Below are positions 36,389 through 47,196 of a DNA stretch of 64,000 nucleotides, piece by piece. The position numbers and the translations under genes were made by a program. The DNA is from Kaistella sp. SH40-3 (GTDB taxonomy: Bacteria > Bacteroidota > Bacteroidia > Flavobacteriales > Weeksellaceae), in contig NZ_JAQYUS010000001.1 of NCBI RefSeq assembly GCF_030686865.1, positions 62,001 through 126,000 on the forward strand, read 5' to 3'. How positions within the stretch are numbered: position 1 is the stretch's first letter; every line of letters begins with the position of its first letter. Under the pieces are notes generated by a model. It saw only the letters and a list, made by a program, of their open reading frames with translations. It had not been told where the DNA came from and ran no database searches.

Positions 36389-36606
36389 GATTTTATTTTG
36401 ACTTTCAATATTTATTATTGAAATCATTCCTACATAATTTCTTTTTTTCTATAATCTCCATTTAAAATTTAATCAACGATTCTATTTTTTAAGACTAAAC
36501 TCTGCATTTTTTCATTTTAAATGTCAATTGAGTTGTTATAATTAAAGATTGGAATTATCATTTTAATAAAAATCAAAAAAAATTACATAATAAAAAAAAC
36601 ACTAAG

Positions 36607-37158
36607 ATGAAAAAATTAAAAGTACACCTGTTTTTTGGCCTTAGTCTTTTCTTTGGCGCATCATTGCATGCACAAAAGAAAATACAAGACCTTAATGCAT
36701 TACTAGATCCGTCGGGGGGTAAAACAAACTTCTCTAAATCTGCTCTGAAAAACAACCCTGAACAATCTACCAACCCTGAACTACTCAAAGAAACCTTTTT
36801 TGATGCTCACGGTATGATTGCTGTTATGAATGGGAAAGACGCAGTAAAATGGGACAGAGTAGACAAACCCGTTCAAGATATGGATTTAAAATCTGTATCG
36901 GAAATACCAACGCTAAAAGCGGCCTATCCTGCTCAGATCTATTTGATTCGTACAATTAGAATTACTTATAGCAATAATATAGATCTTGTGGCAGAATTAG
37001 CCGCTGACATGCCCAATTTGCAAAATATACTGATAACTTCTTATAAAGAAATGCCTGAGGATATCGATGAAAACCTTGAAACTTTTCTTTCCAAATTGAA
37101 ACAAAGCCAGATCAATCCGGTGAATGTATATTATTATCAAGAAGCTGAACCACAATAA
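36607..37158 (+). CDS. Secreted protein of unknown function
   Basis: The 183-residue protein has a clear signal peptide (MKKLKVHLFFGLSLFFGASLHAQ). The mature part mixes short helices and strands (QIYLIRTIRITYSNNIDLVA) with no recognised domain. It ends 10 nt before the ATG of the large surface protein gene (37169), so the two are probably cotranscribed and may work together. No cysteine is present in the mature part. Confidence 0.7.
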   Translation: MKKLKVHLFFGLSLFFGASLHAQKKIQDLNALLDPSGGKTNFSKSALKNNPEQSTNPELLKETFFDAHGMIAVMNGKDAVKWDRVDKPVQDMDLKSVSEIPTLKAAYPAQIYLIRTIRITYSNNIDLVAELAADMPNLQNILITSYKEMPEDIDENLETFLSKLKQSQINPVNVYYYQEAEPQ

Positions 37159-37168
37159 AACTGAAATC

Positions 37169-39898
37169 ATGAAAAAAAATAATCAATATTTTGTTAACAT
37201 AACCGGTATTCTTGCAATGGCTTTATTGCTGTTAAGTGCCGGATGGTATAGCGTGTCTGCACAATCCGTCGTTCCATTTAATCCAAGAGCATCCACGCCT
37301 GCCAGCTCAACTGGAACATACAACATCAAAGGAGATTTCCAGATGCTTGGAAATTCTAATTTGGTTGCTGCTAATGACCTTACTGGAAGTAGTACTTCAC
37401 AGTCCAATGCTACAAACATGGTATATGTTAATGTAGAACCAGCGACGGGGATCGTAAATTCTTCTTCGGCTACTTTACAATTTCCAAACATATCTGGGGT
37501 TGATCCCGCTTGTAGCGAGATTGTTTACGCCGGTTTATACTGGTCCGGAAGGGCAGATAATGGTGGAAATGCTTCCAATACTTTTTCAGTGACAAGCGGA
37601 GCAGCCGCCACTTACAATACCAATGTCACCACTGGAAATTCAAGCAATGGTTATAATTTAACGATTGCAACTGCTGATGACTCTAGCAATGGTGGGAATA
37701 ATGGAACCTTGACTACTTACACTTTCACGCCACAAGCTAGTGGTGATGCCGTGGTATTTCGTTTTTATACTTGGCGTACTACTACTAATAATAATAGTTA
37801 CACAAATAAAGTAACCGTTCAGGTTGGCACTGGTACTGTACAAACCTTATCTGGAACAGCATCAAATAATACTAATTATTCTGTAACGCTAAGCACACCT
37901 TACGCATTACCAATAGGGACTGGCTTAGTTACTGTCTTACAAAAAGTAAGAGGTAGTGGGCAAAGTGTGAGCAATAGTTTCTATGCTACCGTAAATACGC
38001 CTGCAGTTGCAGGTACAACTGCTAATTTGGATAAAGCAAAAGTTAAATTCAAATTTGCAGGCGATACCTACCAGGATATTCCAGCATTAGGTGGAACAGC
38101 GATTAATTATCCACCAACTAACTACGGTCAAATGTATGCGGGCTACGCGGATGTAACGGCTTATGTCAAAGCCCATGGGGCAGGAAACTATACCGTAGCC
38201 AATATCGCACTGAGAGAGGGAAACGGTGGAGACACCGGATACTATGGCAGTTGGGGGCTTGTTGTGGTCTATAAAAACCCTTTTATGGTAGATAAAAGTA
38301 TCACCGTATTCGATGGCTATGGTTATATGGCGAGCGGTGGAGGTACACAAACTTTAAATGTAAGTGGTTTTTCAACTCCACCATCTGGCGCAGTTAATGC
38401 TACCATTGGTGTGATGGGTGGAGAAGGTGATCTTAGTATTGCAGGTGACCCGTTTTCTATTCAACAAAAAAACACAACAACCTATCGGTATTTAGATCAT
38501 AACGGAAATAGTACCACGTCCACACCGACTGGGGCTTACAACAACTTTTTTGATTCCAGTATCACAATTGCAGGAAATCCACCAAGAAACCCTAATCATA
38601 TGAATAACTATGGATCAGATATTCATATGTTAAATTTGGTTAATGCCAGTAACTCGATTATTGGCAACAGTCAGACTTCTACAAGTTTTCAATATGGTTC
38701 TTCTCAGGATACTTATATTATCTATAGCATTGCCTTTTCAGTAGACAACTACGTGCCGCAGCCAACGTCATCTATTTCGGCAAGTTCTATCGTAAATGGT
38801 AGTACTGTTAATGCGGGGGATAACTTTACTGTAGATTATGATATTACCAATCCTGGAAATGAGGCAGTGATCAACTCGAAACTTACAATTCCAATTCCTT
38901 TCAATCAAGAGTATGTTTCCAGTTCAGTAAATAGTTGGGATGTTTCATTACTTGGTCCACAAGTCAGCCCGGTATTTACACCAGCAGCACCGGGACAAGT
39001 AACGGGCGGAACGCTTACGTGGAATTTAGGAACCTTACCTTTAATGAGTGCTGCGGATAAAAACAGAGTAATGGCCAGCCTGCAAGCACAATTCCGGATC
39101 ACAACCAATTGTTTATTGCTAACTGCGCCTACATGTAGTGGAGTTACGGAACAAAATGCATACATGACGGGAACAGGTCAAGTATCTGGTCAGACTGTAC
39201 AGCTTCCTACAATTACTGGAAGCACTACTACCTCAGGCGGTTGTACCGTTCCTAGTACAAATCCTTTCAGTTTTGCTTTGAATATTGATTCTTCTACCCT
39301 AAATTGTCCGTCAAATATTATAACTGATCCTAATGATCCTACCCATAAGATCGTGACATATAACGCCGGAGCAAGTACAATACCACGTGCAACGGTAGCT
39401 AATGACTTTCCTGCTGGAACGATTTTCTACACAAAATCTCCATCTGACCCTACTTTTAATGCAATAACTGATGTGTTTACAGGAGATTTCAATGCGCCAG
39501 CAAATGGTTCGGATCCAGCTATTCGATACTATGCCGTGGCGCCAAATATGCCTGCTAACTGTTACTTCATTATCTCAATTTCTAGAGGATTATGTTACAA
39601 TTTACCAGCTGGTGGAACTGGTACAGATACCAAGCATGGTATTACTTTGTTGCAAAGAGCCGGAGCCAGCCCAGCGTCGCTAGATAACTGGCCAATGGTG
39701 AGAAAATCTGCACACACTGTGTTAGAATCGAATACCAAAGGATTTGTAATTTCCAGAATGACAACAAACCAGATTAATCAAATAAAAACTGATAATCATG
39801 CAGTAGAAGGAATGATGGTTTATGATACAGACTTAAAATGTTTGAAATTATACGATGGTACAAATTGGTCTTGTTTCAACAAACCAGCATGTCCGTAA
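37169..39898 (+). CDS. Large secreted surface protein with DUF11-like region
   Basis: About 909 residues. After the signal peptide comes a Ser/Thr/Asn/Gly-rich beta-structured region with the pattern CSEIVYAGLYWSGR and YADVTAYVKAHGAGNYTVAN, then GSWGLVVVYKNP...DKSITVFDG. This layout is typical of the N-terminal part of large Bacteroidota proteins carrying DUF11-type repeats. A DUF11-like stretch is near residues 535-600 (FTVDYDITNPGNEAVINSKL). The last 60 residues (TKGFVISRMTTNQI, GMMVYDTDLKCLKLYDGT) form a separate module also found in the next gene. No T9SS C-terminal signal is seen. The earlier in-frame codon at 37124 overlaps the preceding gene, so 37169 is used. Confidence 0.8.
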   Translation: MKKNNQYFVNITGILAMALLLLSAGWYSVSAQSVVPFNPRASTPASSTGTYNIKGDFQMLGNSNLVAANDLTGSSTSQSNATNMVYVNVEPATGIVNSSSATLQFPNISGVDPACSEIVYAGLYWSGRADNGGNASNTFSVTSGAAATYNTNVTTGNSSNGYNLTIATADDSSNGGNNGTLTTYTFTPQASGDAVVFRFYTWRTTTNNNSYTNKVTVQVGTGTVQTLSGTASNNTNYSVTLSTPYALPIGTGLVTVLQKVRGSGQSVSNSFYATVNTPAVAGTTANLDKAKVKFKFAGDTYQDIPALGGTAINYPPTNYGQMYAGYADVTAYVKAHGAGNYTVANIALREGNGGDTGYYGSWGLVVVYKNPFMVDKSITVFDGYGYMASGGGTQTLNVSGFSTPPSGAVNATIGVMGGEGDLSIAGDPFSIQQKNTTTYRYLDHNGNSTTSTPTGAYNNFFDSSITIAGNPPRNPNHMNNYGSDIHMLNLVNASNSIIGNSQTSTSFQYGSSQDTYIIYSIAFSVDNYVPQPTSSISASSIVNGSTVNAGDNFTVDYDITNPGNEAVINSKLTIPIPFNQEYVSSSVNSWDVSLLGPQVSPVFTPAAPGQVTGGTLTWNLGTLPLMSAADKNRVMASLQAQFRITTNCLLLTAPTCSGVTEQNAYMTGTGQVSGQTVQLPTITGSTTTSGGCTVPSTNPFSFALNIDSSTLNCPSNIITDPNDPTHKIVTYNAGASTIPRATVANDFPAGTIFYTKSPSDPTFNAITDVFTGDFNAPANGSDPAIRYYAVAPNMPANCYFIISISRGLCYNLPAGGTGTDTKHGITLLQRAGASPASLDNWPMVRKSAHTVLESNTKGFVISRMTTNQINQIKTDNHAVEGMMVYDTDLKCLKLYDGTNWSCFNKPACP

Positions 39899-39909
39899 AT
39901 TAATACAGT

Positions 39910-39936
39910 CCGAAAGTGATAAGTTGTCACTTTCGG
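39910..39936 (+). terminator. Hairpin after the surface protein gene
   Basis: CCGAAAGTGA pairs exactly with TCACTTTCGG. The downstream T-run is weak, so read-through into the next gene is likely. Confidence 0.65.
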
Positions 39937-39966
39937 GTTATTTAACTTTAATTAAATATAAAAGAA

Positions 39967-40548
39967 ATGAAAAAAATATTTTCAATATTAACTTTATCAA
40001 TTATCGTGGGTTTAAATGCCCAAGTAGTAATTGGCGGAGCAACTGGATCAGCAGGATCTAATACAACTTCTGTATTATTAGACTTTGTCACAGGACAAAA
40101 CAAAGGAATCATCGTTCCTTATGTACGAGTAATGCCTGTAGCAGGAAATGCCCGCACAGAAGGAACCATCTTATTAGATGCAACTGATCCTACCAAAGCA
40201 AGAATGAAATTTTATAATGGCAACACTTTACCGTTAACCAATGGTTGGGTAGATTTAAGTGGCCAAGACGCCAATCTTACATTGCCTACAAATTACATGG
40301 CGTCGCAACCGACCATATTGCAAGCACCAGAATCCGCTACATCTAAAGCGATTATCGGCGCACAATCTAGTAGTGCAGATGGGGTTTTGGTTTTGGAATC
40401 TTCCAATAAAGCGATGGTATTACCTATCGTTGCAGATGTGCAAAATATCCTGAGTCCTTCGCCGGGAATGATGGTTTACGTTAATAAAACTGGCGCAAAA
40501 AGACTGGCCGTTTTCAATGGTAGTAAATGGTCTTTCTGGGCACCCTAA
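39967..40548 (+). CDS. Secreted protein with two copies of the surface-protein tail module
   Basis: 193 residues with a signal peptide (MKKIFSILTLSIIVGLNAQ). The mature part contains two similar modules: NKGIIVPYVRVMPV...EGTILLDA...MKFYNG...GWVDLSG, and NKAMVLPIVADVQN...PGMMVYVN...LAVFNGSKWSFW. These match the C-terminal end of the large protein encoded just upstream. Function is unknown. The similarity suggests a common receptor, anchor or assembly partner. Confidence 0.75.
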   Translation: MKKIFSILTLSIIVGLNAQVVIGGATGSAGSNTTSVLLDFVTGQNKGIIVPYVRVMPVAGNARTEGTILLDATDPTKARMKFYNGNTLPLTNGWVDLSGQDANLTLPTNYMASQPTILQAPESATSKAIIGAQSSSADGVLVLESSNKAMVLPIVADVQNILSPSPGMMVYVNKTGAKRLAVFNGSKWSFWAP

Positions 40549-40568
40549 AATCAAACACTCAATAATTG

Positions 40569-40598
40569 AAGTCACTTCGAAAGGAGTGACTTTTTTAT
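40569..40598 (+). terminator. Terminator of the exported-protein block
   Basis: AAGTCACTTC, a GAAA loop, and GGAGTGACTT are followed by T residues. The opposing gene at 40624 begins its stop just beyond. Confidence 0.9.
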
Positions 40599-40623
40599 TT
40601 CATTGTGAATTAGGATAGTCGGC

Positions 40624-41388
40624 TTACAATTTCTCTGTTAAGTATTTCCAATATCTTTTTGGTAAAGACTGCACATGGAGTTTTAAGTTTTTACGTTCTG
40701 GAATATTGGTTTTAAAAAAATACCGCTGCCATAATTTTTGATACTGAATTTCTTCTTCATGAAGAATATTTTCAGTCCTTTTCAATTGCTGAGTATGCTC
40801 TAAGGCAGGTTCAAAAAATTGAACATTACTTAAATCGTAGAAAATTCCGTAATGCCTTTTTAAATCGTAAATCATCCATTTTTGATCTCGATACCTATTT
40901 TCAAAATGAGTGATAATTAAAGGCAACACATTAAAATCAGGTTCAATCTTAGAAAAATAAACCTCATCTTGCAGTTTTTCAAAACGAACAAATGCATGCA
41001 TTCGGTGAACCTCCCGACTCATTGATTTGGTGATTTTCGCAATGTCCATCATATCAACATCTGCAAAATTATTTAACACGTTCTCTTTTGGATTTTTAAT
41101 ACAAGCAGAAACTGTAGAAAGAATGAGTCGTTCTAAATTTTCATTTTCAGAAAAATAAACGCTGAGTAATTGAGAGACGCCTTTTTTTCCTAAATTGGAT
41201 TCTATTTTTTTTAAAACCCGATCCGCTTTTCCCTGATCTGTTATCACTTCATGGTGATCTGTAAAAATAGATTCGGTTTGATAGTTTTCAGCAGCGATTA
41301 TTTTTACGGGTTCGAATCGACATTCGTACACCTCAAAAATCGCCGTCATTAAACCTTCAAAAGTTCCATCGTAAAGAAGAGTCGTCAT
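40624..41388 (-). CDS. TIGR03915-type (DUF4130) putative DNA metabolism protein
   Basis: The 254-residue protein matches the DUF4130/TIGR03915 family: TLLYDGTFEGLMTAIFEVY at the N-terminus and DMMDIAKITKSMSREVHRM followed by AFVRFEKLQ in the middle. The family is nearly always paired with the radical-SAM protein encoded directly upstream and is called 'putative DNA metabolism/repair' for that reason. The two genes touch without a gap (41388/41389), so they are one operon. Confidence 0.85.
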   Translation of the reverse strand: MTTLLYDGTFEGLMTAIFEVYECRFEPVKIIAAENYQTESIFTDHHEVITDQGKADRVLKKIESNLGKKGVSQLLSVYFSENENLERLILSTVSACIKNPKENVLNNFADVDMMDIAKITKSMSREVHRMHAFVRFEKLQDEVYFSKIEPDFNVLPLIITHFENRYRDQKWMIYDLKRHYGIFYDLSNVQFFEPALEHTQQLKRTENILHEEEIQYQKLWQRYFFKTNIPERKNLKLHVQSLPKRYWKYLTEKL

Positions 41389-42651
41389 TTAAAAAAGCGT
41401 CAACTGTTGGGAATGTGGATTTTGGAATTTTGATTTCATTCCTTGCAGAATTATTTTTCGAAAATTAAAATCATCAATATATTTGTTAAAAATATTTTGC
41501 GATTCGAACTCCAGGAAAAACTTTGCACGATTTGTAGCAACACCCATTTTTCTTAAATCCTCCAGATTTAATTTCTGAAAATTTCTTGCAGTCAAAATTT
41601 TAAACATAGATTTACGTCCGATTCCAGGAACGCGTAAAATCATTTCTTTGGACGCCGTATTGACGTTCACTGGAAATTGCTCACGATTACGCAGTGCCCA
41701 AGCCAATTTGGGGTCAACTTCTAAATCCAGGAAAGGATTGCTTTTTTCTAAAATCTCATCGGCTTTAAAACCATAAAACCGCATCAACCAATCGGCTTGA
41801 TATAGTCGATTTTCCCGCAACATGGGAACTTGAGAATCAATCGAAGGCAATCTTTTATCTTCCAACATCGGCACATAACCGGAATAGTAGACTCTTTTCA
41901 AATTAAAATTTTGATAAAAATGATCTGCTACTTTTATGATTTTTAAATCCGTCTCATCCGTCGCTCCTACAATAATCTGGGTTGATTGTCCTGCAGTCGC
42001 AAATTTAGGAACATTTCTAAAAATCTTTTTTTCCTCTTTATATAAGGTGAGTTCATTTTTAATGAAACCCATCGGTTTTATCATCTGGTCATGAGATTTT
42101 TCGGGTGCCAAAAGTTTCAAACCTTTGGTAGTCGGAATTTCTAAATTAATGGAAAGACGATCTGCATACAGACCGGCTTCTTTCATCAATTCATCACTTG
42201 CGCCTGGAATTGATTTTAAATGAATGTAGCCATTGAATTTATGTTCGGTTCGAAGCTTCTTGGCAACTCTCACCAGTCGTTCCATAGTGGTATCAGCATC
42301 TTTAAAAATTCCGGAACTTAAAAAAAGACCTTCAATATAATTTCGACGGTAAAAGTTAATCGTTAAATCTACCACTTCTTCTACAGTGAATGCCGCTCTT
42401 TTTATGTCATTCGATTTTCGGGAAACACAGTATGCACAATCATAAATACAATGATTGGTTAATAGAATTTTTAGTAAAGAAACACATCGCCCATCTTCCG
42501 TATAGGAATGACAAATCCCTGAAGCGTGACTGTCGCCTAAGCCACCATTCTTATTCTTGCGATTTCCACCGCTAGAGGAACACGATACATCATATTTTGC
42601 TGCATCTGCCAGAATTTCGAGTTTTTCTTGAAGGCGGGGGAAATTCATCAA
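41389..42651 (-). CDS. Putative DNA repair/modification radical SAM protein (TIGR03916-type)
   Basis: The 420-residue protein has a radical-SAM motif CxxxCxxC in LLTNHCIYDCAYC near residues 66-76. A C-terminal helix-hairpin-helix DNA-binding segment (VNVNTASKEMILRVPGIGRK) is followed by a photolyase-lyase-like end. The early block CSSSGGNRKNKNGGLGDSHA is typical of the family. It always occurs with the DUF4130 partner and is thought to act on damaged DNA, but no reaction has been shown as far as I know. Confidence 0.88.
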   Translation of the reverse strand: MMNFPRLQEKLEILADAAKYDVSCSSSGGNRKNKNGGLGDSHASGICHSYTEDGRCVSLLKILLTNHCIYDCAYCVSRKSNDIKRAAFTVEEVVDLTINFYRRNYIEGLFLSSGIFKDADTTMERLVRVAKKLRTEHKFNGYIHLKSIPGASDELMKEAGLYADRLSINLEIPTTKGLKLLAPEKSHDQMIKPMGFIKNELTLYKEEKKIFRNVPKFATAGQSTQIIVGATDETDLKIIKVADHFYQNFNLKRVYYSGYVPMLEDKRLPSIDSQVPMLRENRLYQADWLMRFYGFKADEILEKSNPFLDLEVDPKLAWALRNREQFPVNVNTASKEMILRVPGIGRKSMFKILTARNFQKLNLEDLRKMGVATNRAKFFLEFESQNIFNKYIDDFNFRKIILQGMKSKFQNPHSQQLTLF

Positions 42652-42930
42652 TTGAAATATTTATGGAATCAAAATTACAACCTTTGAAGCGCGCGAACAA
42701 AGTTTTACAGAAGTTTAACACTTTGTGTAAATCATTATAAGTCAATACTTTTTAGATAAATTAAATAACAAAAATTCAGTTATATAAATGAAAAACACAA
42801 ACAAATAAGTGATAATTTAAAATAAATTAATACATTTGAAATGAATTGATCATTTAATTTTTCTCCTTAGACCAATTTCAATTATTCTCTTCTATCTGAA
42901 AATAGGTTAGGGTTCAAAATCAGCGTGTTA

Positions 42931-42962
42931 TTTGTGAAAACCAAATTTATTACGTATCTTTG
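42931..42962 (+). promoter_or_regulatory. Promoter of rpoB-rpoC
   Basis: TTTG (42931-42934), 20 nt, then TATCTTTG (42955-42962): a full match to the Bacteroidota housekeeping consensus. It is followed by CACTC as in the tRNA promoters. Transcription from it gives a leader of about 315 nt before the rpoB ATG. Confidence 0.75.
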
Positions 42963-43285
42963 CACTCAATTTTGGCGCATATAATTGTTTACTTGACTTT
43001 AAAATATTGATTATCAACTCTTTCATTTCTTGAAAGAGGATTTTCTGTTTTCATTATCAATCCAACAAAAATTACCGCCAGAATTACAGTGAAAATATTT
43101 TGCACTACGTCGTGAAAAGATATACCGATGTTGCAGTTAGAAAGACCCAAGAATAAAGAGCAGAGAGCCAAGACTTCTCCTGATTGCGCCAAAAATCAAC
43201 CGTCTGAACTCAAATTCATAGTCTAGTTTCTTTCTGATATTTTATAAAACAAAATATTTTTTAACCCTCATTCTTTAATTTTTTT
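42963..43285. other. Long rpoB leader with a heptad repeat and a minus-strand small ORF
   Basis: The segment 43140-43180 is a degenerate 7-nt repeat (AAAGACC, CAAGAAT, AAAGAGC, AGAGAGC, CAAGACT). A hairpin CTCTTTCA...TGAAAGAG lies at 43018-43036. The minus strand has a 67-codon ORF (42989-43192) whose second half reads like a membrane helix (NIFTVILAVIFVGLIM) with a polar end. It could be a tiny membrane protein or a remnant of one, but half of the ORF is repeat-derived. Confidence 0.4.
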
Positions 43286-46200
43286 ATGAGTAAATCTAAA
43301 GCAGTCGCTAAAACTCAGGCCAATGAAAGAATCAATTTCTCTGAAGCAAAAGGGAAAATTGTGACTCCTGACTTTTTGGACATTCAGATCCAATCTTTCA
43401 AAGAATTTTTCCAGTTGGATACCCTTCCGGAGCAGAGACTCAAAGAATCTTTGTACAAAACCTTTGAAGAGAATTTCCCAATTACCGATTCTAGAAACAA
43501 TTTCGTTTTAGAATTTTTAGATTATTTGGTAGATTCACCACGATACTCGAGAGACGAGTGTGTAGAAAGAGGTTTAACCTATTCGGTTCCTTTAAAAGCA
43601 CGTTTGAAATTGTATTGTACCGACCCGGAACATGAAGATTTTCAAACCGTTGTTCAAGACGTTTATTTAGGACCTGTTCCTTACATGACGCCGTCTGGAT
43701 CATTTATTATTAATGGTGCTGAGCGTGTAATTGTAACTCAATTACACCGTTCGCCAGGGGTTTTCTTTGGCCAAACGTATCACGCCAACGGAACTAAATT
43801 GTACTATTCGAGAATTATTCCTTTTAAAGGATCTTGGATGGAATTTACAACCGACATTAACAATGTAATGTTTGCGTATATCGATCGTAAGAAAAAATTA
43901 CCTTTAACAACTTTGTTAAGAGCAATTGGATACGAATCTGATAAAGACATTTTACAAATATTTGACCTTGCTGAAGAAATTAAAGTTTCTAAAGCCGCTT
44001 TGAAAAAAGTAGAAGGTAGAGTTCTTGCAGCGAGAGTTTTGAACACTTGGTTCGAAGATTTCGTTGATGAAGATACAGGTGAAGTAGTTTCTATCGAAAG
44101 AAATGAAATCATCTTGGATAGAGAAACAGTTCTTGAAAAAGAGCATGTTGAAATGATTATTGATTCAGGTGTGAAATCAATTTTGATTCACAAAGAAAAT
44201 TCAAATGAATTCTCAATCATCCAGAATACTTTACAAAAAGATCCAACCAACTCTGAAAAAGAAGCGGTTGAATATATTTATCGTCAATTGCGTAACGCAG
44301 ATCCGCCCGATGAAGAAACTGCACGTGGAATTATTGAAAAATTATTCTTCTCTGAGCAACGTTATTCATTAGGAGAAGTTGGTCGTTACCGATTGAACAA
44401 AAAATTAGGATTAAATATTCCTGAGAAAACTGAAGTTTTAACCAAAGATGATATCATCGCGATCGTAAGACATTTGATCCAGTTGGTAAACTCTAAGGCG
44501 GAGGTTGATGATATTGATCACTTATCAAACAGAAGGATTAAAACTGTTGGTGAACAATTATCAGGACAGTTCGGTGTAGGTCTTTCTAGAATTGCAAGAA
44601 CAATTCGTGAGAGAATGAACGTTAGAGATAACGAAATCTTTACGCCGATTGACTTGGTTAACGCGAAAACTTTAACCTCAGTAATCAACTCGTTCTTCGG
44701 AACCAACCAGTTGTCTCAGTTCATGGACCAAACCAACCCACTATCAGAAATCACGCACAAGCGTAGACTTTCTGCCCTAGGACCTGGTGGTTTATCAAGA
44801 GAGAGAGCAGGTTTCGAGGTACGTGACGTTCACCATACGCACTACGGTAGAATCTGTCCGATTGAAACTCCAGAGGGACCAAACATTGGTTTGATTTCTT
44901 CTTTAGGAATTTATGCGAAAATCAATACTCTTGGCTTCATCGAAACTCCTTACAGAAAAGTAGAAAACGGTAAAGTTGACTTAAAAGGCACTCAGATTTA
45001 TTTGAATGCTGAAGATGAGGAAGATAAAACAATTGCTCAGGCAAATATCGACATGAAAGATGATGGAACGATCCTTACAGACAGAGTTATTGCTCGTTTG
45101 GATGGTGACTATCCGGTAGTTGAGCCTAAACAAGTTGATTTAATTGATGTTGCACCAAACCAGATTTCTGGTATTTCTGCTTCATTAATTCCTTTCTTGG
45201 AGCATGATGATGCGAATAGAGCTTTGATGGGATCAAACATGATGCGTCAGGCAGTTCCATTATTGAAACCAGAAGCACCAATTGTAGGTACAGGTTTAGA
45301 AAAACAAGTTGCAACAGATTCAAGAGTTTTAATTAATGCTGAAGGAAATGGAGTTGTAGAATATGTTGATGCTGATAAAATCACCATCAAGTACGAAAGA
45401 ACTGCAGATCAGGATTTAGTATCGTTTGATTCTGGAACCAAAACTTATAAATTAACCAAATTCCGTAAAACCAACCAGAGTACGACTATTACTTTGAGAC
45501 CAAACGTAAGAGTTGGCGACAAAGTAGAAAAAGGTCAGGTTCTTTGTGATGGTTACGCAACAGAAAATGGTGAATTAGCAATCGGTAGAAACCTAACCGT
45601 AGCATTTATGCCATGGAAAGGGTACAACTTTGAGGATGCAATTGTAATTAATGAAAAAGTAGTTCGTGAGGACTGGTTTACTTCAATTCACGTTGATGAA
45701 TATACATTGGAAGTTCGTGATACCAAATTAGGTATGGAAGAATTGACTGCAGATATTCCTAACGTTTCTGAAGAAGCGACCAAAGACTTAGACGAAAACG
45801 GTATGATTAGAATCGGTGCTGATGTGAAGCCTGGTGATATCATGATTGGGAAAATTACTCCAAAAGGAGAATCAGACCCAACGCCGGAAGAAAAATTATT
45901 GAGAGCAATCTTCGGTGACAAAGCTGGAGATGTAAAAGATGCTTCCTTGAAAGCAGATTCTTCATTAAGAGGAGTTGTAATCAACAAGAAGTTATTCTCA
46001 AGAAACATTAAAGACAAAAAGAAAAGATCCGAAGAGAAATTGAAACTTGAAGAAATCGAAAACACGTACAAAGCGAAATTCGATGAATTAAGAGCAACCC
46101 TTCTTGAAAAATTAGGAACTTTAGTTAACGGTAAAACTTCTCAGGGAGTTAATAACGATTTGGCTGAAGAGATTATCGGAAAAGGCGTGAAGTTTACAAC

Positions 46201-47113
46201 CAAACTTCTTCAATCTGTTGAAGATTATGTAAACGTAAGCGGTGCTGATTGGACGGTTGATGCTGAACGTAATGAATTGGTTAAACAATTAATTCACAAC
46301 TACAAAATCAAGTACAACGATCTTAATGGTGTTAAAAACCGTGAGAAATTTGCAATCTCTATTGGAGACGAACTTCCTGCAGGAATCATCAAATTGGCGA
46401 AAGTTTATGTTGCTAAAAAACGTAAACTAAACGTTGGTGATAAAATGGCGGGACGTCACGGTAACAAAGGTATTGTATCAAGAATCGTTCGTGAAGAAGA
46501 CATGCCGTTCCTAGAAGACGGAACTCCGGTAGATATCGTATTGAATCCACTAGGTGTACCTTCTCGTATGAACATTGGTCAGATTTATGAAACCGTTCTT
46601 GGTTGGGCTGGACAAAAATTAGGGTTAAAATTTGCAACTCCAATTTTCGACGGAGCAAGTTTAGAGCAGATTACAGAATATACAGAGCAAGCAGGTTTAC
46701 CAAAATATGGTAGCACTTATCTATATGACGGTGGAACAGGTGAAAGATTCGCACAGCCAGCAACGGTTGGAATCATTTACATGTTGAAACTTGGTCACAT
46801 GGTAGATGACAAAATGCACGCACGTTCTATAGGACCTTATTCATTGATTACGCAACAGCCATTAGGAGGTAAAGCGCAGTTTGGTGGACAAAGATTCGGA
46901 GAGATGGAGGTTTGGGCATTGGAAGCATTTGGTGCTTCGAATATCCTTAGAGAAATCTTGACTGTAAAGTCTGATGACGTGATTGGTAGAGCAAAAACTT
47001 ATGAAGCGATTGCCAAAGGAGAAGCAATGCCTGAACCAGGTATTCCAGAATCTTTCAACGTATTACTTCATGAGTTGAAAGGACTTGGTCTTGATGTAAG
47101 ACTAGAAGAATAA
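43286..47113 (+). CDS. rpoB: RNA polymerase beta subunit
   Basis: 1275 residues, the normal size for Bacteroidota beta subunits. The rifampicin-binding region is intact and wild-type in appearance ([20 protein letters not shown], about residues 473-492). [11 protein letters not shown] and the C-terminal [13 protein letters not shown] motif are present. Together with beta' it forms the catalytic core of the enzyme. It is the first gene of its own transcription unit here and is not downstream of rplJL as usual. Confidence 0.98.
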   Translation: MSKSKAVAKTQANERINFSEAKGKIVTPDFLDIQIQSFKEFFQLDTLPEQRLKESLYKTFEENFPITDSRNNFVLEFLDYLVDSPRYSRDECVERGLTYSVPLKARLKLYCTDPEHEDFQTVVQDVYLGPVPYMTPSGSFIINGAERVIVTQLHRSPGVFFGQTYHANGTKLYYSRIIPFKGSWMEFTTDINNVMFAYIDRKKKLPLTTLLRAIGYESDKDILQIFDLAEEIKVSKAALKKVEGRVLAARVLNTWFEDFVDEDTGEVVSIERNEIILDRETVLEKEHVEMIIDSGVKSILIHKENSNEFSIIQNTLQKDPTNSEKEAVEYIYRQLRNADPPDEETARGIIEKLFFSEQRYSLGEVGRYRLNKKLGLNIPEKTEVLTKDDIIAIVRHLIQLVNSKAEVDDIDHLSNRRIKTVGEQLSGQFGVGLSRIARTIRERMNVRDNEIFTPIDLVNAKTLTSVINSFFGTNQLSQFMDQTNPLSEITHKRRLSALGPGGLSRERAGFEVRDVHHTHYGRICPIETPEGPNIGLISSLGIYAKINTLGFIETPYRKVENGKVDLKGTQIYLNAEDEEDKTIAQANIDMKDDGTILTDRVIARLDGDYPVVEPKQVDLIDVAPNQISGISASLIPFLEHDDANRALMGSNMMRQAVPLLKPEAPIVGTGLEKQVATDSRVLINAEGNGVVEYVDADKITIKYERTADQDLVSFDSGTKTYKLTKFRKTNQSTTITLRPNVRVGDKVEKGQVLCDGYATENGELAIGRNLTVAFMPWKGYNFEDAIVINEKVVREDWFTSIHVDEYTLEVRDTKLGMEELTADIPNVSEEATKDLDENGMIRIGADVKPGDIMIGKITPKGESDPTPEEKLLRAIFGDKAGDVKDASLKADSSLRGVVINKKLFSRNIKDKKKRSEEKLKLEEIENTYKAKFDELRATLLEKLGTLVNGKTSQGVNNDLAEEIIGKGVKFTTKLLQSVEDYVNVSGADWTVDAERNELVKQLIHNYKIKYNDLNGVKNREKFAISIGDELPAGIIKLAKVYVAKKRKLNVGDKMAGRHGNKGIVSRIVREEDMPFLEDGTPVDIVLNPLGVPSRMNIGQIYETVLGWAGQKLGLKFATPIFDGASLEQITEYTEQAGLPKYGSTYLYDGGTGERFAQPATVGIIYMLKLGHMVDDKMHARSIGPYSLITQQPLGGKAQFGGQRFGEMEVWALEAFGASNILREILTVKSDDVIGRAKTYEAIAKGEAMPEPGIPESFNVLLHELKGLGLDVRLEE

Positions 47114-47196
47114 TTTTAAATTTTATTTATAATTTTTGAATAGAAATATTCAATGCTTAATCTAAAATCTGAAATCTAAAATTTAAAATCTAACAA

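Noticed and set aside
42989-43192. 67-codon minus-strand ORF upstream of rpoB
   Set aside because: The N-terminal half is repeat-derived and the rest is only a single hydrophobic segment, so it is kept as a note in the leader region and not called as a gene.
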